Position numbers and translations under genes: made by a program. From the NCBI GenBank assembly GCA_000231825.2, contig JH720307.1:954880-1018879 (forward strand): 64,000 bases of DNA, in the 5' to 3' direction. Source of the DNA: Tetrahymena elliotti 4EA. Taxonomy: Eukaryota > Ciliophora > Oligohymenophorea > Hymenostomatida > Tetrahymenidae. Under the pieces are notes generated by a model that was not told the origin of the DNA, did not search any database, and worked only from the letters and a program-made list of their open reading frames with translations. Shown here piece after piece: positions 36,977 to 50,000 of this stretch; the first letter of the stretch is position 1, and every line of letters begins with the position of its first letter.

Positions 36977-39900
36977 TCATTCTTTTATTTTAATTACATG
37001 TGTCTACCTATTAGTATTTATTTTATTAAAATTAATTTATTTTAAATTTGAAAATAAATTTACTTCTTTCTAATTTTATGGCTTAGCTACATTATCAGTA
37101 ACATGTTAATTTCCAGGTTGATTCATAGTTAATTGTTATTTTGGATTATCCATAGGTAGCATAGATTAATTTAAAGCTTGAGATTAGTAATTTACTCCTT
37201 TTACATTTATTTATTTTATATCTTGTGATATAGCTCTTGTTTACCTTGTGTTATGATGACTGTTTCCTTTATTTAATATTATTTACTGAAAGGCCTATTA
37301 TATCACAGGCAAAGCTTCTTTTTGATGCTATTGAGTAGATGATAATTTAGCAAAATTTTGAATTTAGTTATTCACTGAATGAGTGACTATAGTAGAAACT
37401 TAAGTATTCTAATTCTAATTTGCTTTTTAGTTTTGTTACATAATTTTTAAAGCATTATTGAAATGATGAATTTGGTTATTAATTCCCTACTGATTATTTA
37501 AGTTAGCTTATATTGCTTAATTTTGTATCATGGTTTGTTATAATTTTAGAGTTGGTTATGCTTTTTATAAATGAATTATCTTCTGATTTTCTAAATTTAT
37601 TTTATTAAAAATTGTTAATTCAAAAAGCCAAATTCAAAAATTTATTTTTAATTGTAAAGAATTAATTTAATTAATAATTTTTTTACCTGGAATTTCACTG
37701 TAATTTTTAAGTTAAGAAGGTCTTTTATTATGATCTGGAGAATCAATTGTATTATTAGTTGCCATATTTTACTTTGTTAATTGCTTTGAATTTGTTGACA
37801 TTGTATTTGAGAGAGGATTATTTTAACTCATGATATTTGAACTTTATTTTTCTAACATTTCATCACTAAAATTGTTTCTTTAATTGTTCTTCATTAGACT
37901 ATGATTTTTGTAAGGGGAAGCACTGTTAGCTACTTTTACTGGTGAAGTACTGTTTGGTGCTTTAATATTTAAATTTTAATCTTATCCTCTTCTTGAACTA
38001 TCTCTTCTTATAGTAAAAATTTAAGAGTTTTTCTTTCTTGGAGAGACACTTCGTTATTGATCAAGAGTAACCGAATTTTAGGTATTTATTCTTTCTCTTT
38101 TATTAATTTAGTTATTTAGCTCTTCCCTGTTTAAAACTTTTCTATTTTTATTTTTAAATGATTTAAAATCTTAATCTTTCCACAAAAGACTAAAAAAAAA
38201 GTAAAATTAATTTTTTTATTTTTCTAATATTATGATTAAGATTATAAAATTTTTTACATATGAAAACCAGGAGAATTTCCTTCTAAGTCTTTGGAATCAT
38301 AGCTGACTTTTTTTTGGATTTTTTCAAATTAATCCTTGTCAAATTTTACTTGAAATTCTTAATTTTTGGTATTTTGTTGGATATCATTTTATTTAAAATC
38401 TAATGTATTTTATGTGTTAGTTTTATGCAAAGAGACTGATCTACGTTAAAAGTTAGTATTATTACTATAATTAATAGTTTGTTTTTATATGCTTTATTTC
38501 TCTGGAACAACAGCTTGTTAAGTGTTTGTAGCTTATTAGTTATTAATTTATCCATTAAACTAAGTTATATCATTTACTACTAATTCTACTTTCTTATTTT
38601 ATGGTTAGGCTGATAATTATTTTCTATGCGAGTACTTTTTTAATAAAGGAGAGGCTGATTTTTATTAGCTTAGTTCTAATTTAATCATTAAAGCTGTTTT
38701 ATTCAAGTTATTTTACATTAAAGAATTTCTTTAATTTGGAGAAAATCCTTCATTTTAAGATGAAATATTATCAGAGGGTAAGTTAAAAACTGTACCTACT
38801 TTATCATTTGAAGTGTCATCTTCATCATTAGATTGAGATTTAGCATCTTCACTTAAATCATCAGATATCAATGAACTTATTCTTTTAGATTAATCTAAGT
38901 CAATGATGCTATTCAGATAATTCTAAGAGTAAATATCAATTTTTTAATTAACTTTGCTTTCTTTTCTTTTTCTTTATGAGAATTTTTTGCACTATTTATA
39001 AAGTAATCAAATTATTTTTGTGTTAAATAAATGAATAATTACTTTGTCTTTGTATTTTTAAGAAACAAGTGGTATTTCATTATTTTACTTCATCCTCATA
39101 AACAAGATGAAACATATTGCTTTCTACATCTTATTTATTTTAAAAATTTATTATCCTTATGATCATTTATTATTAAAAGTTTCAAATAAATTTATAATTT
39201 TTTTAAAATTCATTCTTATTTTAAAGGATTTACATTTGAAAAATTAGTTTATTTATTAACGGTGGAAAGCATTTCATTCATTGTAAGAGGGATATCATCT
39301 TCTAATTTCTATGTAATCCAAGGATGGTACATAACTTAGTTTGCAGTATATCTTGCTGAAGGATCAATTAGAGTCATTTTTTAAATCAAATCTTTTGTAA
39401 TTCTAATTTAAAATATAATAAAAATCTTTTTGAAAAATTAATAAAATACTATGAAAAAGAGGGAGCAAAAATAATTTAAGGATTTTTTTATATTTTATTT
39501 TTGAATGATTTATTATCATCAACTGAAGGGTCATAAAGAGGATGAGTTCCGTGACATAAAAGCTAGTACATCATAATAGCACAACTCCAGATATCAATAG
39601 GCTTTTGATTAAAAATTATTATTACATTAATTGAATTATTTGAATTTCTGTTAAAAAACATGCTGATAATAAGAAAAATCAATCTGCTTAAAATTAAACA
39701 ATTTTATGGAAAAATGTAAAATTTAATCAAAAAAATAACATTTGAAGAAAGTTAAGTAAAATGCGTATTATGATTACTATCATTAACCTAAATCAAATTA
39801 TTTTTTCATACTTAATTTTCCTTTAAAAAGTTACATCAATAAATATTATTAATCAGATCCAAATAATTAAAAACTTATATTGAAGGCTTACTTTTGAGTA

Positions 39901-41234
39901 GGTTTTTTATATGAAAAATTCAGGGGCCATGTAAATTAGAGTACCACACTGTTATGTAAAAGAGATACTCTATTTTGCCTCAAAAGCAGCACTCAAACCA
40001 AAGTCAGCAATTTTTACTGTCCCTAAATCATTTTTGTCACCAATAAGAATATTTTCTTTTCATAAAATAATATTAAAATTGTTTTTTTGGTATGACTAAA
40101 AAAATCTCTAAAAAGTAAAAAAAGAATTATTTTGAAGAATTGAATGTATTTTATTAAAGATCTTTTCTAGGCAGTAAATACACTATGCTTATTCTTATTT
40201 TATTTAAAACAAGTAATAAATCTTAGTAAATATTTATTTCTTCCAGTCATTTTTAAAAACCATGTTAAGAAATGTGGTTAAAAATTGAGTAATTGATTTA
40301 GCTTTTTGTGGAATGCATGGTTATTTATAAATTCTTTTTAAATTACTCTATAAATTTATGGTAATGATATAGCTTAAATTTACAAATGAGTTTTTTACTC
40401 TCGATTTTTCATCAGAATAGATTGAGAAAAAGCATAAATAAATACCTGGCTTTAAATCACGGTGAACAATACTTTTACTATGGAAATAGGCAACTCCATT
40501 AATTATATTTTTCATTATCTATGCAGCTTCTTACTCTGTAAACCACTACTTAGATTTCTTTCTTTCACTCATTAATTATCTTAGTGTTCCTCCTAGCAAC
40601 AACTCCATCACAATAAAAATTCTTGTTTCAGACTCAAAGACTCTTTCAAATTTTACTATATTTTTATGATCTAACTGACTCAATATTTTTGCTTCCTTTC
40701 TAAGCCTGTCTATCTCACCATTAGAAACATTATTTTTTGCAATAATCTATTAATAAGAAGAATGAGCTATGATTTTTGAATAACTTAAGAACACTTATTC
40801 TTTGCAAAAAAATCCATAAAATATTTATTTGCTCTGCTGTTAAAATACTATTTAAATAATCTATTTACCTTTACTGCATATTCTAAATTTGTTTTTATTT
40901 CCCTTGCCTATACTACTTTGCCAAATGCACCACTTCCTAAAATTTTAATGGGCACAAAAAAGTTGGAAAATTTCTTTTCTTCACTATCACCAGGATCAAA
41001 GTTTAAGTAATCCGATTCAGGTGATGTTGAATCACTCGATTTGCTGGATTGTTTTGCTCCTAACTTTGGGTTTTCTTAAATTAAATCTTCTTAGTTATTT
41101 AAATTATCATCCCTGTTATTTTGATTTAATTAAGCATTCTTTTACTATTGATTTTTATCTTATGGCTCTTCTTAAGCAAGTTCTCCCTAAGTAATTGATA
41201 ACTCCGACCTACTAGACAATTCACTTCTCATCAT
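36977..41234 (-). CDS. Ser/Thr protein kinase (CAMK-like) with Q-rich C-terminal region, 9 exons, 1029 aa
   Basis: Exons: 41234-40869, 40746-40446, 40055-39892, 39601-39450, 39402-39234, 39129-39043, 38991-38258, 38189-37687, 37590-36977; they sum to 3090 bases with TGA at 36979-36977. The kinase domain covers roughly residues 95-360: glycine loop GSGAFGKV (100-107), catalytic lysine in YAVK (K122), HRDLKPEN (217-224), DFG (240-242), MAPE (265-268) and a late-lobe HPWIT. All catalytic residues are present. The style of the lobe (CGTLIYMAPE, PIDIWSCAIMMYQLL) is that of ciliate CAMK/CDPK relatives, but no EF-hand follows. Instead there are ~600 residues rich in Q, N and S with basic patches (SVSPRKKNS, RRDSSRRG). 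Two ATGs stand together at the start; I took the first. The substrate is unknown. Confidence 0.9.
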
Positions 41235-42187
41235 TTGGGATATTTTAAGTTTATTTTCACTAGGATTTCTCCTTTTATATATTTGCTCCTTCCAAAAAAG
41301 GGCAGTTTATATTTCAATTTATTGTTTATATTTTAGTAGCTATGAGTATAGTGTAAAAATTATATACTTTTGTTTTGTGGTTGGTTTTTTTTCTTTTTCA
41401 AATATTAAAGGTATTTTTTGTTTTATGTAGTCGAAATTTTTAAGTGATTAACTTAAAAGTATACTAGTTTATTAGCTGAACTTCTAATTAAAAACAATCC
41501 AGTTCTTTGTATCTATCTATCTTTTTTAGAGTAACCTCAGATACTAAGCTGATCTTAGTTATAATAACTTTATAATTTTATTATGGATTAAAGGTAAGAG
41601 TCAAACTAAAATCCTTATTTTAAAAAAGAACAGATTTTATTATTTTTTAAAAATGATATTTTATAATTAAGATTTCAAAGTTTATGAAGAGTTATTGAGA
41701 GTGTGTGATATTTGATGTAAAAATTAAGCTTGAATCTCTTTAGGTAATAAAAGGGTTGGTCTTTGATAGTGCGCTTTGCAAAACCTGAAAATTTATAAAA
41801 TTTCAATAATAGTGAATCTTCTAAGGCAATTTATTTCATTACATAATCTCTATAAATACCTTAATATGATTTATTTTAATATAATTTCGCTCTTCTGATT
41901 TCTATTTGAATGAGTGGTTATAAAAACTGAACCAAATCCTAATAAATTGATAATGATGCAATATATTGTTAAATTAATTAAATATGCATCTCGTTTAATA
42001 TCCACACTCAATTTATCATCCATCACACATTAAAAATAAATCAAAAACTTTACACTCTTTCCATAAAACACTTGATTAATTTTCAGTCAATAATCTCTTT
42101 TTACAACTTGTTTATAATTCCTTTCAAATTTAAAATAATCTAATTCCTTTTATTCACTATTTCCAAAGAAATTTCCTTATTTAAAAG
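41235..42187. other. Divergent intergenic region
   Basis: Upstream region of the kinase (-). From about 42000 the plus strand becomes richer in C and lacks ATG, like the leader of a plus-strand transcript; see the small ORF that follows. No other element is identified. Confidence 0.4.
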
Positions 42188-42466
42188 ATGCAAAATTATA
42201 CTAATTCTAAATTAATTACTTAAACGCATTAATCTAATCTTTCATTCCAAAATAACTAGATTTTATTCCTTTAATCATCTAGAATTTCCAAAAAATAATC
42301 ATAATCATAATAGTAGTAGTCATTTCAAAATAGAGATATTTGTAATAATAAATAAAACCAAGAAAAGAAGAAAAAAGTTTTTATCACTCAGAAAATAAAT
42401 TAATATATTTTATATTTAAAATTAATTTTACCTAAAAGTTTAATATTATCTGACTTATTGTTTTGA
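42188..42466 (+). CDS. Possible small Q/S-rich protein (92 codons or first exon)
   Basis: Ciliate-code frame from ATG 42188 to TGA 42464-42466. The first ~60 residues look like genuine ciliate coding sequence: MQNYTNSKLITQTHQS at the start, later SRISKKQSQSQQQQSF, with mixed T, S, N and Q. The codons after about 42400 become AT-biased like noncoding DNA, so the true gene may splice out near 42342 (a GTAATAATAA donor) or at another site. No downstream exon was found before the next gene. No function can be suggested. Confidence 0.35.
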
Positions 42467-43437
42467 GAAAAGACAATTATTACTTCTAAAATCTGTAATA
42501 AAATAATCAACAAAAATAAAATAAAATTTCAAATTTGCTTTTTATAAACTCATTTAAATATCATAATGAATATTTTAAATTAGTTTATTTTAAAATATTT
42601 TAATAATAAAAAAGCAAGTAATTATTGATTCTTCTATGAATATTAAAAATAAAAAGAATACTTATTTTTATTATTATCAAAATTGTTTTTATAAAGATGC
42701 CATTAGAAAAAGTACCTGAATTAAAAATTAAAATATTGATTTAAATTAAATTTTATGATAAAATTAAACACTATCTTCAATTTATTAAAGTTGATAATAG
42801 ATAATTTAATTATTTATCAAAACATTTTTAAAATCCTAATTTAAAAATAGTTTTTATAATTCAAAATTAGAAATTTTACTAAAATCAATTAAAAGTTTTT
42901 TAATTGATAAGATAAATCTTATTTCATAATTTTTAATGCATTACATTGAATGATTGGTAACATAATTTTAACATAAATATCATAAAATCCTTATTTTTTT
43001 GGTATATTAATTTCAATTACATTAAAAGGAATTAATAATAAATTAGGTAATTTTTGAAAATTATAGAAGCCAAATTAAATTTATATTTTCTTAAAAGTAT
43101 TTGGTTTAAAAAAATTCATTTTCTTGGTTTATACTTATAATTTTTAAAAATTCTTCAGGTAAAATATATGATTATTGTTTATTAATTTAGATTTATTTTA
43201 TTGAAAATCATTCTTATTTATTTGATAGAATTTATTTTAGAAAGAAAAAATTTGATTTTGATAGTAAGAATTATAGCTATATAGTAAATTTGTGTTTATC
43301 TATCTATTTATAAACTGAATTACTTTTATTAAAAAATAATTGTCATTAGACTAGTAGTTTGTTGTTAAATATCCTTAAATTAAAAAATTATAGATATACT
43401 AATTAGATATTTAGATAAATTTAGATTTTTTAAAGAA
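42467..43437. other. AT-rich spacer
   Basis: A long TGA-free frame from ATG 42697 runs in phase into the WD40 gene start. Its translation is the F/I/L/K/N mix of noncoding AT-rich DNA, so I treat it as spacer and 5' UTR. Confidence 0.5.
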
Positions 43438-46400
43438 ATGGATATTAAATTAAAGCAATATTCTTAGTTTAGCGTTGACTTTAATCCTGAGCTCTTTGTT
43501 CATTCTTATAATACAAATGTTTCTATTGATAGTGCTGATAATAGTTAAGATGGAGAATTTATCTGTGTAGGTGGAAGTTAATGTAAACATTTTTAAAATA
43601 AATAAAATATCATTAGCTTAAAAGGATATTAAATACATTAAAAAGATGAAAATTTTAGCTAATTTTTATTATCAGCACTTAAAAAAATACATTTTGAATA
43701 ATTAATAGAGTTAAAAATATTAAGCTGTAAGGAAACAAATGCGAATGAGATTCAAATCGAATAAAATAAGTCATTAGCGTCTGGTAATGTAAATGTAAAT
43801 CATGTCAGCTGGTGCTACAAAAATAGTAATTTATTATTCAGTTTGTTAGTTTGTTGATTGATGATTGTGAAGAAGCTTATTCAAATATACCAAAAATTAT
43901 GATTTACTGAATATGTTTTATTAATAATAGAAAATTTTATAGCAACATCATACCAAGTTGGCAATAAATTAAATGTTTATGACTTAAATAAAGGATAAGG
44001 TAAAAATATGTTAAAGTTAATGAGGATTTATTAATGCTCAAATATCTAAGTCTGCTCTTTTTAACATCATTTTAAATTTTAGTTTCTTAGACTTTCAAAG
44101 AGCATACTCAAATGGCTCACAAAGTTTATTGGCATCCTACAGACGAAAACTTACTTATTAGTGCATCAAGAGATAAAACAGTAAAGATCTGGGTAATATA
44201 TTAATTCAAACAAAATAATATTTATTAAAAGACCTAAAATAGAAAAAATTAATAAATAAATTAAAAAAAACAAGTATTTGCATGCATTTTTAATAGAGTT
44301 CTTATTTTTTGATTAAAAGGATAAAAGAGGTCAAAATTCAACACATACATTTACATTAAGAGACTCTGCATAAGATGTTAAATTTTATCCAAAGGATCCT
44401 CAGCATATAGTGACAGGTGAAGAAAATGGATAAATATAGGTATTGATTAAAATATTTAATAGGTTTAGATTTAAATATGTTGTTTTTAATAATAGCTATT
44501 TAGTATCTAGAATACACAATAGGCCATTTCTTAAACAAATAAGCATCTCGTAAATAATTAATTATTTTAAACCTTTTTTATTTGTAATATTTTGATAGAA
44601 ATGTTAATTGATGATATATTATTAAAAATAAAGTAAACAGTTTATTGCATCGATTTTAATCCTCTTCAGCCTTAAATATTTGCTTCAGGCAGTTTGGATA
44701 AAAAAGTTTCAATATGGAAGATTGACTCTAATTATTAAATAACAGAATTAACAAAATATAATCATATTGTAGGTGTTGGATAAGTAAAATGGAATGTTTA
44801 AGATCCTAGAGAACTTATAGTCAGCGGTTTTAATATGAATAATGAAATTCATGTTGTCAATTTATAATATCCTTTTCGTCCTTATAAAATTTATAATGGC
44901 CATGCTGAATAAGTAACAGCTCTTCTCTTTAAGAATGAAAAATATCTTATTTCATGCTCAAAAGGAAGTAAGAATAACTTATTTAAATTAAAAAAAATCT
45001 AAATTCTATTTATGTAACAAAAAGAGCAAGGAACTATACTAACTAGACTTATTAGCAATGGATACAAGCCTTATGATTTTATTCCTAGAAATTTGATTAC
45101 CATAGATTTAAATAATAAAATTGGTTTTAAGTTGACATAATAAGATCCTGAATAAAGTTTACCTTTTAGAGAGCCAAGTAGGACTGAAGCCTAGACATTT
45201 TTTAAAAATTTCAATAAGCAAACTGATGATAAATAGCCACATTCAGTTGGAATTTATGAAAGTAAAATCAATTAGAAATAATTATTTTGATATTTAGGAT
45301 ATCATTTTATGAAAAGATTTAAGCGATAAGGATTTTGCTGATCCAAAAGATGAATTAATATTTTTCGCTAAAAACTATAAAATAGAAGCAAACATAACTC
45401 TAAGAGAAAAAGCTGAATATAATTCTAAAATAGCGAAGCTTAAAAATAAACAATACACCTCTAAACTTTGGATTGAATTTGCAGATATCTTTTGTCCTAA
45501 AGAAGCAGAAAATTTGTCTGAAACATAAAGAAGCAAGTAAAAATCAGAATCAGCAATAGAGGAAAGCAAGAAAGAGGTACCATAAACTAATGGATAACTA
45601 AACAAATAAAATCAAACAAGTGATGGATTAAAAGCAAATAATTAAATATAAAATAATGAAAAAGAAGAGTTAGATCCTGAGTTAATTTTCAAGTACTTTG
45701 AAAATAATTAGAGTGGTCTCATTCAAGCTCTGAACAATGAAGATCTTATACATCAAAATGATAATACTCTTATTATCAGTCAGAACTTAAAAGAATAAAT
45801 TTTATAATAAAACTCATAAGAAGTAATTTATTTTTTTTAATTCTAAAAAAACATTTTATTTTTTAATATTTATTAGAAAACTTCAAAACAAAAAATCAAG
45901 CTTGCAAATGGAGAAATACACCCTACTGTTATGAAGAGTTGTGTAGATTCTCTTTAAGAACTTATTGATTTAGGAGAACTTTAAAGCGCTGTTGTTATTT
46001 CTCTTGTTTTTGGAGAAAGTCTTGTGATTGATTAATCAATCAAAACATAATGGGGAGTAGATTTAGTAGGTAAATATTAAAATTTAACTAAATAAATGAA
46101 TTGAAAATTAATTTATTGATTCATTAAAATAGAGCTCTTCAGAAGCTACAGATTATACAATTATGCTAACTACTATGATATATTTATAAGCAAAGACTTG
46201 AAAGTGCATTCTGTAATATTATTTTTCTATTTTATTTTTTTTTACATTATTTTTCAATTCAACAGACCAAAAAGCAATTTTATACAAAGTGTGTTTGTGG
46301 TAGATCTTTAGATGGCCCTAAATGTGATAATTGTAATAAAATTATTAAATGCTCTTATTGGTAATTATTATTTTGTTTTAATTTATATTTTAAATGATGG

Positions 46401-46562
46401 AATTTTAAAATTAGTAAATTACCAGTTAAAGGCTTGCTACTGTGGTGTTAGGTTTGTGCTCATGGTGGACATGCTAAAGAATTGTCATAGTGGTTTAAAA
46501 CTAACTCAGAATGCCCCACAGGATGTGGTCATAATTGTTTTTCTTCATTAAAAATGAAGTGA
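43438..46562 (+). CDS. WDR24/Sea2-like GATOR2 subunit, WD40 plus C-terminal zinc domain, 12 exons, 777 aa
   Basis: In yeast and animals WDR24 (Sea2) is part of the GATOR2/SEA complex that relays amino-acid status to TORC1 at the lysosome or vacuole. Introns: 43826-43930, 44000-44082, 44193-44319, 44440-44495, 44550-44633, 44968-45024, 45262-45316, 45823-45876, 46070-46132, 46213-46265, 46361-46414; exons sum to 2334 bases. WD40 repeats in the N-terminal half include KVYWHPTDENLLISASRDK followed by TVKIW, and CIDFNPLQPQIFASGSLDK followed by KVSIWKI. The C-terminus has the diagnostic cysteine/histidine cluster: CVCG, CDNC, CSYC, then WCQVCAHGGH and CPTGCGHNC. That tail occurs in both WDR24 and WDR59. 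I favour WDR24 because no RWD domain is seen and a SLVFGESL-type segment matches the WDR24 helical part. Confidence 0.88.
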
Positions 46563-47085
46563 AGTAGGAAACAAAAAAGAAAAAGTAAAAAAAATAAAAT
46601 CTTGTTTTAAATAAAAATAAAAAATAATCAACTAAACAATTATAAATTATATAACTAAACTTTAACTAATTCAAATGTAATAAATATTAATCTTTAAATA
46701 TGCCCTCAAATTATTTTGTATTTTTTATATCAAATGTATATAATTACCTAACTAATAGGCATATAGAAGAAAATGTTAATTAACTTTTTACTCCAAATCA
46801 AAATAAGAATAGTAAATGTTTGTAAATCTTATTTGGCTTTATTTGAGAAACAAACAGGTGGGTTGTTCTCTCTCTATGTCAATTTTTCTATAAATAAGAA
46901 ATTTTATTCTAAAATGTTGTTTTCATTCAAAATAAAATGTTGGGCTTATATTGATAGGATGATAAGCTTTATTTTGTAAGAAAATTTCGTTAATAAGACA
47001 ATATTTAGTAAAAGTAGATTTAAAAAATATATTGAAAAGTTGATAATAATTTATTTCTTTATTGATTTATAAAATATATAATTTG
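46563..47085. other. Intergenic spacer
   Basis: About 0.5 kb between two plus-strand genes. A 68-codon frame at 46773-46979 has hydrophobic, AT-driven composition and no support. Confidence 0.5.
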
Positions 47086-50000
47086 ATGCAAAACAACATG
47101 AATTCAATCTAAAATAACTCAAATTTTATAAATTCTCCTGAAGGTCAGCCCTTTAATTATTAGCAGAATATGGGTAATGATCAGTAAGGAGAATTTAGAT
47201 ATAGTATAAACTAGCGCTAGTCAGAATCTGCAGGAGATGTAGGTTTAGATTCTGTGAGAGGCAAAAAGAAATCTTAGTTTAATAATTAATAATTTCCTTT
47301 AAATTAGTTGTAATAATAGTAGATGTCAATACCAAATGATTTTAGTATGAGGATGAATAGGAATAAATTTATGCCAATTTTTAAAAATTTTCCTTATTTT
47401 AAGAATTCACATAATGCTTTCGACTACATTAACCCATAAGATAAGTATCGCACATGGTAATATAACATTAAAATTAAAATCATTATTTGATTTACACTGA
47501 CTTGATTCAAAAAATCCCAAAATAAAAAACTAGCATCTAACTCTTAAAATTATTCAAATTGGAAACACAATAGATAAATCTGGGTTTCATATCCAAGTTT
47601 GATTTATTTATTAGTTGAGTTTTACTTGAAGCAAAATATAATCTGGCTTAAATTATTTTAAAAAGACTTGTTTATTTTATATCTAAACAATAAAATAACT
47701 ACAAATGCAGTTTTTAACCAAAAAAAAAAAATTAAAATTTACTGAATACCAAGAGAATTTAAAAAACTAAAAGCAATTAAAAATGGAAAATGAGCCAGTT
47801 CAAATTAAATTCGGATGATACTTGTAGTATTTAACTAGCTTATTTAAATATTAATAGCTTTAGTTTAATTTAAATTAAATATTTATTTTCACTCTCTCAG
47901 TTTAGTTTACCTTTAATTTTATCTAATTAAAATTTTTTAAATTGAAAATGATCTAAATTAAATAACTCTTTTTCAATTTATTAATAGGAGAGATACTCAT
48001 ATTGATTCTTTGGAATGCTTTATTTTCTTTTGTTAAAGTTTCCTTGCCAACTAGACTTTGCAGGAGTTGAAGATTGGAGGTATTTAATACTGTGATATAT
48101 TAATAGAAGAGTTATGTGCAACTTTATCTCTTATGCCTTCTTTGAAATACTTGGACCTAAGTAATATGTCTCTAGATTGTTTAAGTTGGAGGTGTTTGAG
48201 TAAGTATGTTGGAGTTAGTAGAGTTATAGAGAGAATTAATCTTTAAAATAATTAAATTACTGATGAATGCATTAGAGATTTTTTTAATTGTTTCAGAAAT
48301 AATACTTCGATACAAGAATTAAATTTATCTTATTGCAAAATTGAGTAGGGTCATGTAAACATTTTGCTTAGACTTCTATCTAATAATAAGAGTATTCGTA
48401 AAGTAAACCTCTCAAACGGTACTCTTAATGATGAAAATGCAGAAGGTGTTGCAGAGTTTTTATCTAACTGTGTCAAAATTTAGCTCTTAGATATTTCAGG
48501 TAATAACTTAGGCCACTCTTTTTTTGATCGACTCAATTAAAATCTCAGTTGGTCAACCCACAAAAAGCCTAAAATTCATACATTTGACATAGGCAGTAAT
48601 AGACTTAATAATAACAACGCTGAAAGAGCCCTAAACAGTAATATAGACTCTTCAAGAAGTAGCAGTAAATGTATTGAAGCACTTATTTCTATTCTAAAAA
48701 AGCTAAATGGCGTTTATCGTCTTAACATTTCTAATACTTTTCTAGAGACAGATGACATCATGAGGCTTAATACAGAAGTAATTGAATTAAAAAACTCTTT
48801 TAAATAATTAAATTAAATATATATTAGGCAAGTAAAAGTAAAAGATAGCTTATTGTTGAAGAACTTGATTTGAGCTATAATTAAATTGAAAGAAATTTTC
48901 CTGAAAACTTCTTTCAGCACTTGAAATTGCTTAATTTAAAAAAGAATAATTTGTCATTGAGCTCAGTTGAAGTTATAGCTAGAACTCTAAAAGATGAGCA
49001 GACTAAATGGGAAGTGCTTGATATTTCAGGAAACAAAATAAATAACAGTGGGTTGGAAATTCTTATTAATTATTTAAAAGAAAATAACAAATTAAAAGAA
49101 CTCTATTGCTCTGAAAATGATATTGAAGGTGTGGGAATGATATCTATTATTATCAACAACGAAAGAATGAATTTAAATAAAATTGATTTGTCTTAAAATA
49201 AATTCACTCTGAACAGTATAATCAGCTATTTAAACTCGTTAAAAAATCAGAGTCTTAATAAAATAGTTCTCAAAAATTTTGATGAGGCCATCAAGAATAC
49301 TCAAAAGAATCATTTAATAAATGAATCGAAGATTATTTTTGATTAGCCTTTCAGTCTAGACCTAGAATAATCTACTATTCTTGCAAAGCACGTTTTTAAA
49401 GGATTTGATAGACATCTACCTAAATTGAGTTAATTGAATGTAGCCTATTGCATAAAATTAGTAGAAGAAGATATGAATAGACTTTCTTTTCTCATTTCTA
49501 AATCACACACACTAATTCATCTTAATCTAGAGGGTATACATCTAGGTAATTCATTCTTCAAATAAAATATTTGTATCAATTTAAATGCATAATACTAATA
49601 ATAATAACTAATAAAAAAGGTAGTTACAGTGATTAATGCTTAGTTAATTTAGGAAATGCTTTTAGTGAAAATAGATGCTTAAAGGAACTCAATTTTAGTA
49701 AATGTAAATTAGGTACAAAGTTTGAAAAAGTTGCTAAAGATTTAGGGAATATCAATTCTTTGGTTGAGTTGAATTTAAGTGATAATGATCTAAATGACAA
49801 TATAGCTAATATTTTATAAGAAATCATTTAAAAATGCTTCCACTTGTACCATATTAATTTATCAAATAATAGTGTGGGCAATGGTTGCATCCATGCCATT
49901 ATTAGAGGTTTTAAAGGTAACTCCAGTTTACAAAAATTATCAATGAGCTAGACTGAAGTAACAGCAGGTGAATTGCTTTCATTTTCATAGTTGCTTTAGA

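Noticed and set aside
42697..43440. A TGA-free frame in phase with the WDR24-like start, which would extend that protein by 247 residues.
   Set aside because: The translation is hydrophobic and AT-driven with no domain, unlike the conserved part that follows; the ATG at 43438 fits the family's N-terminus.
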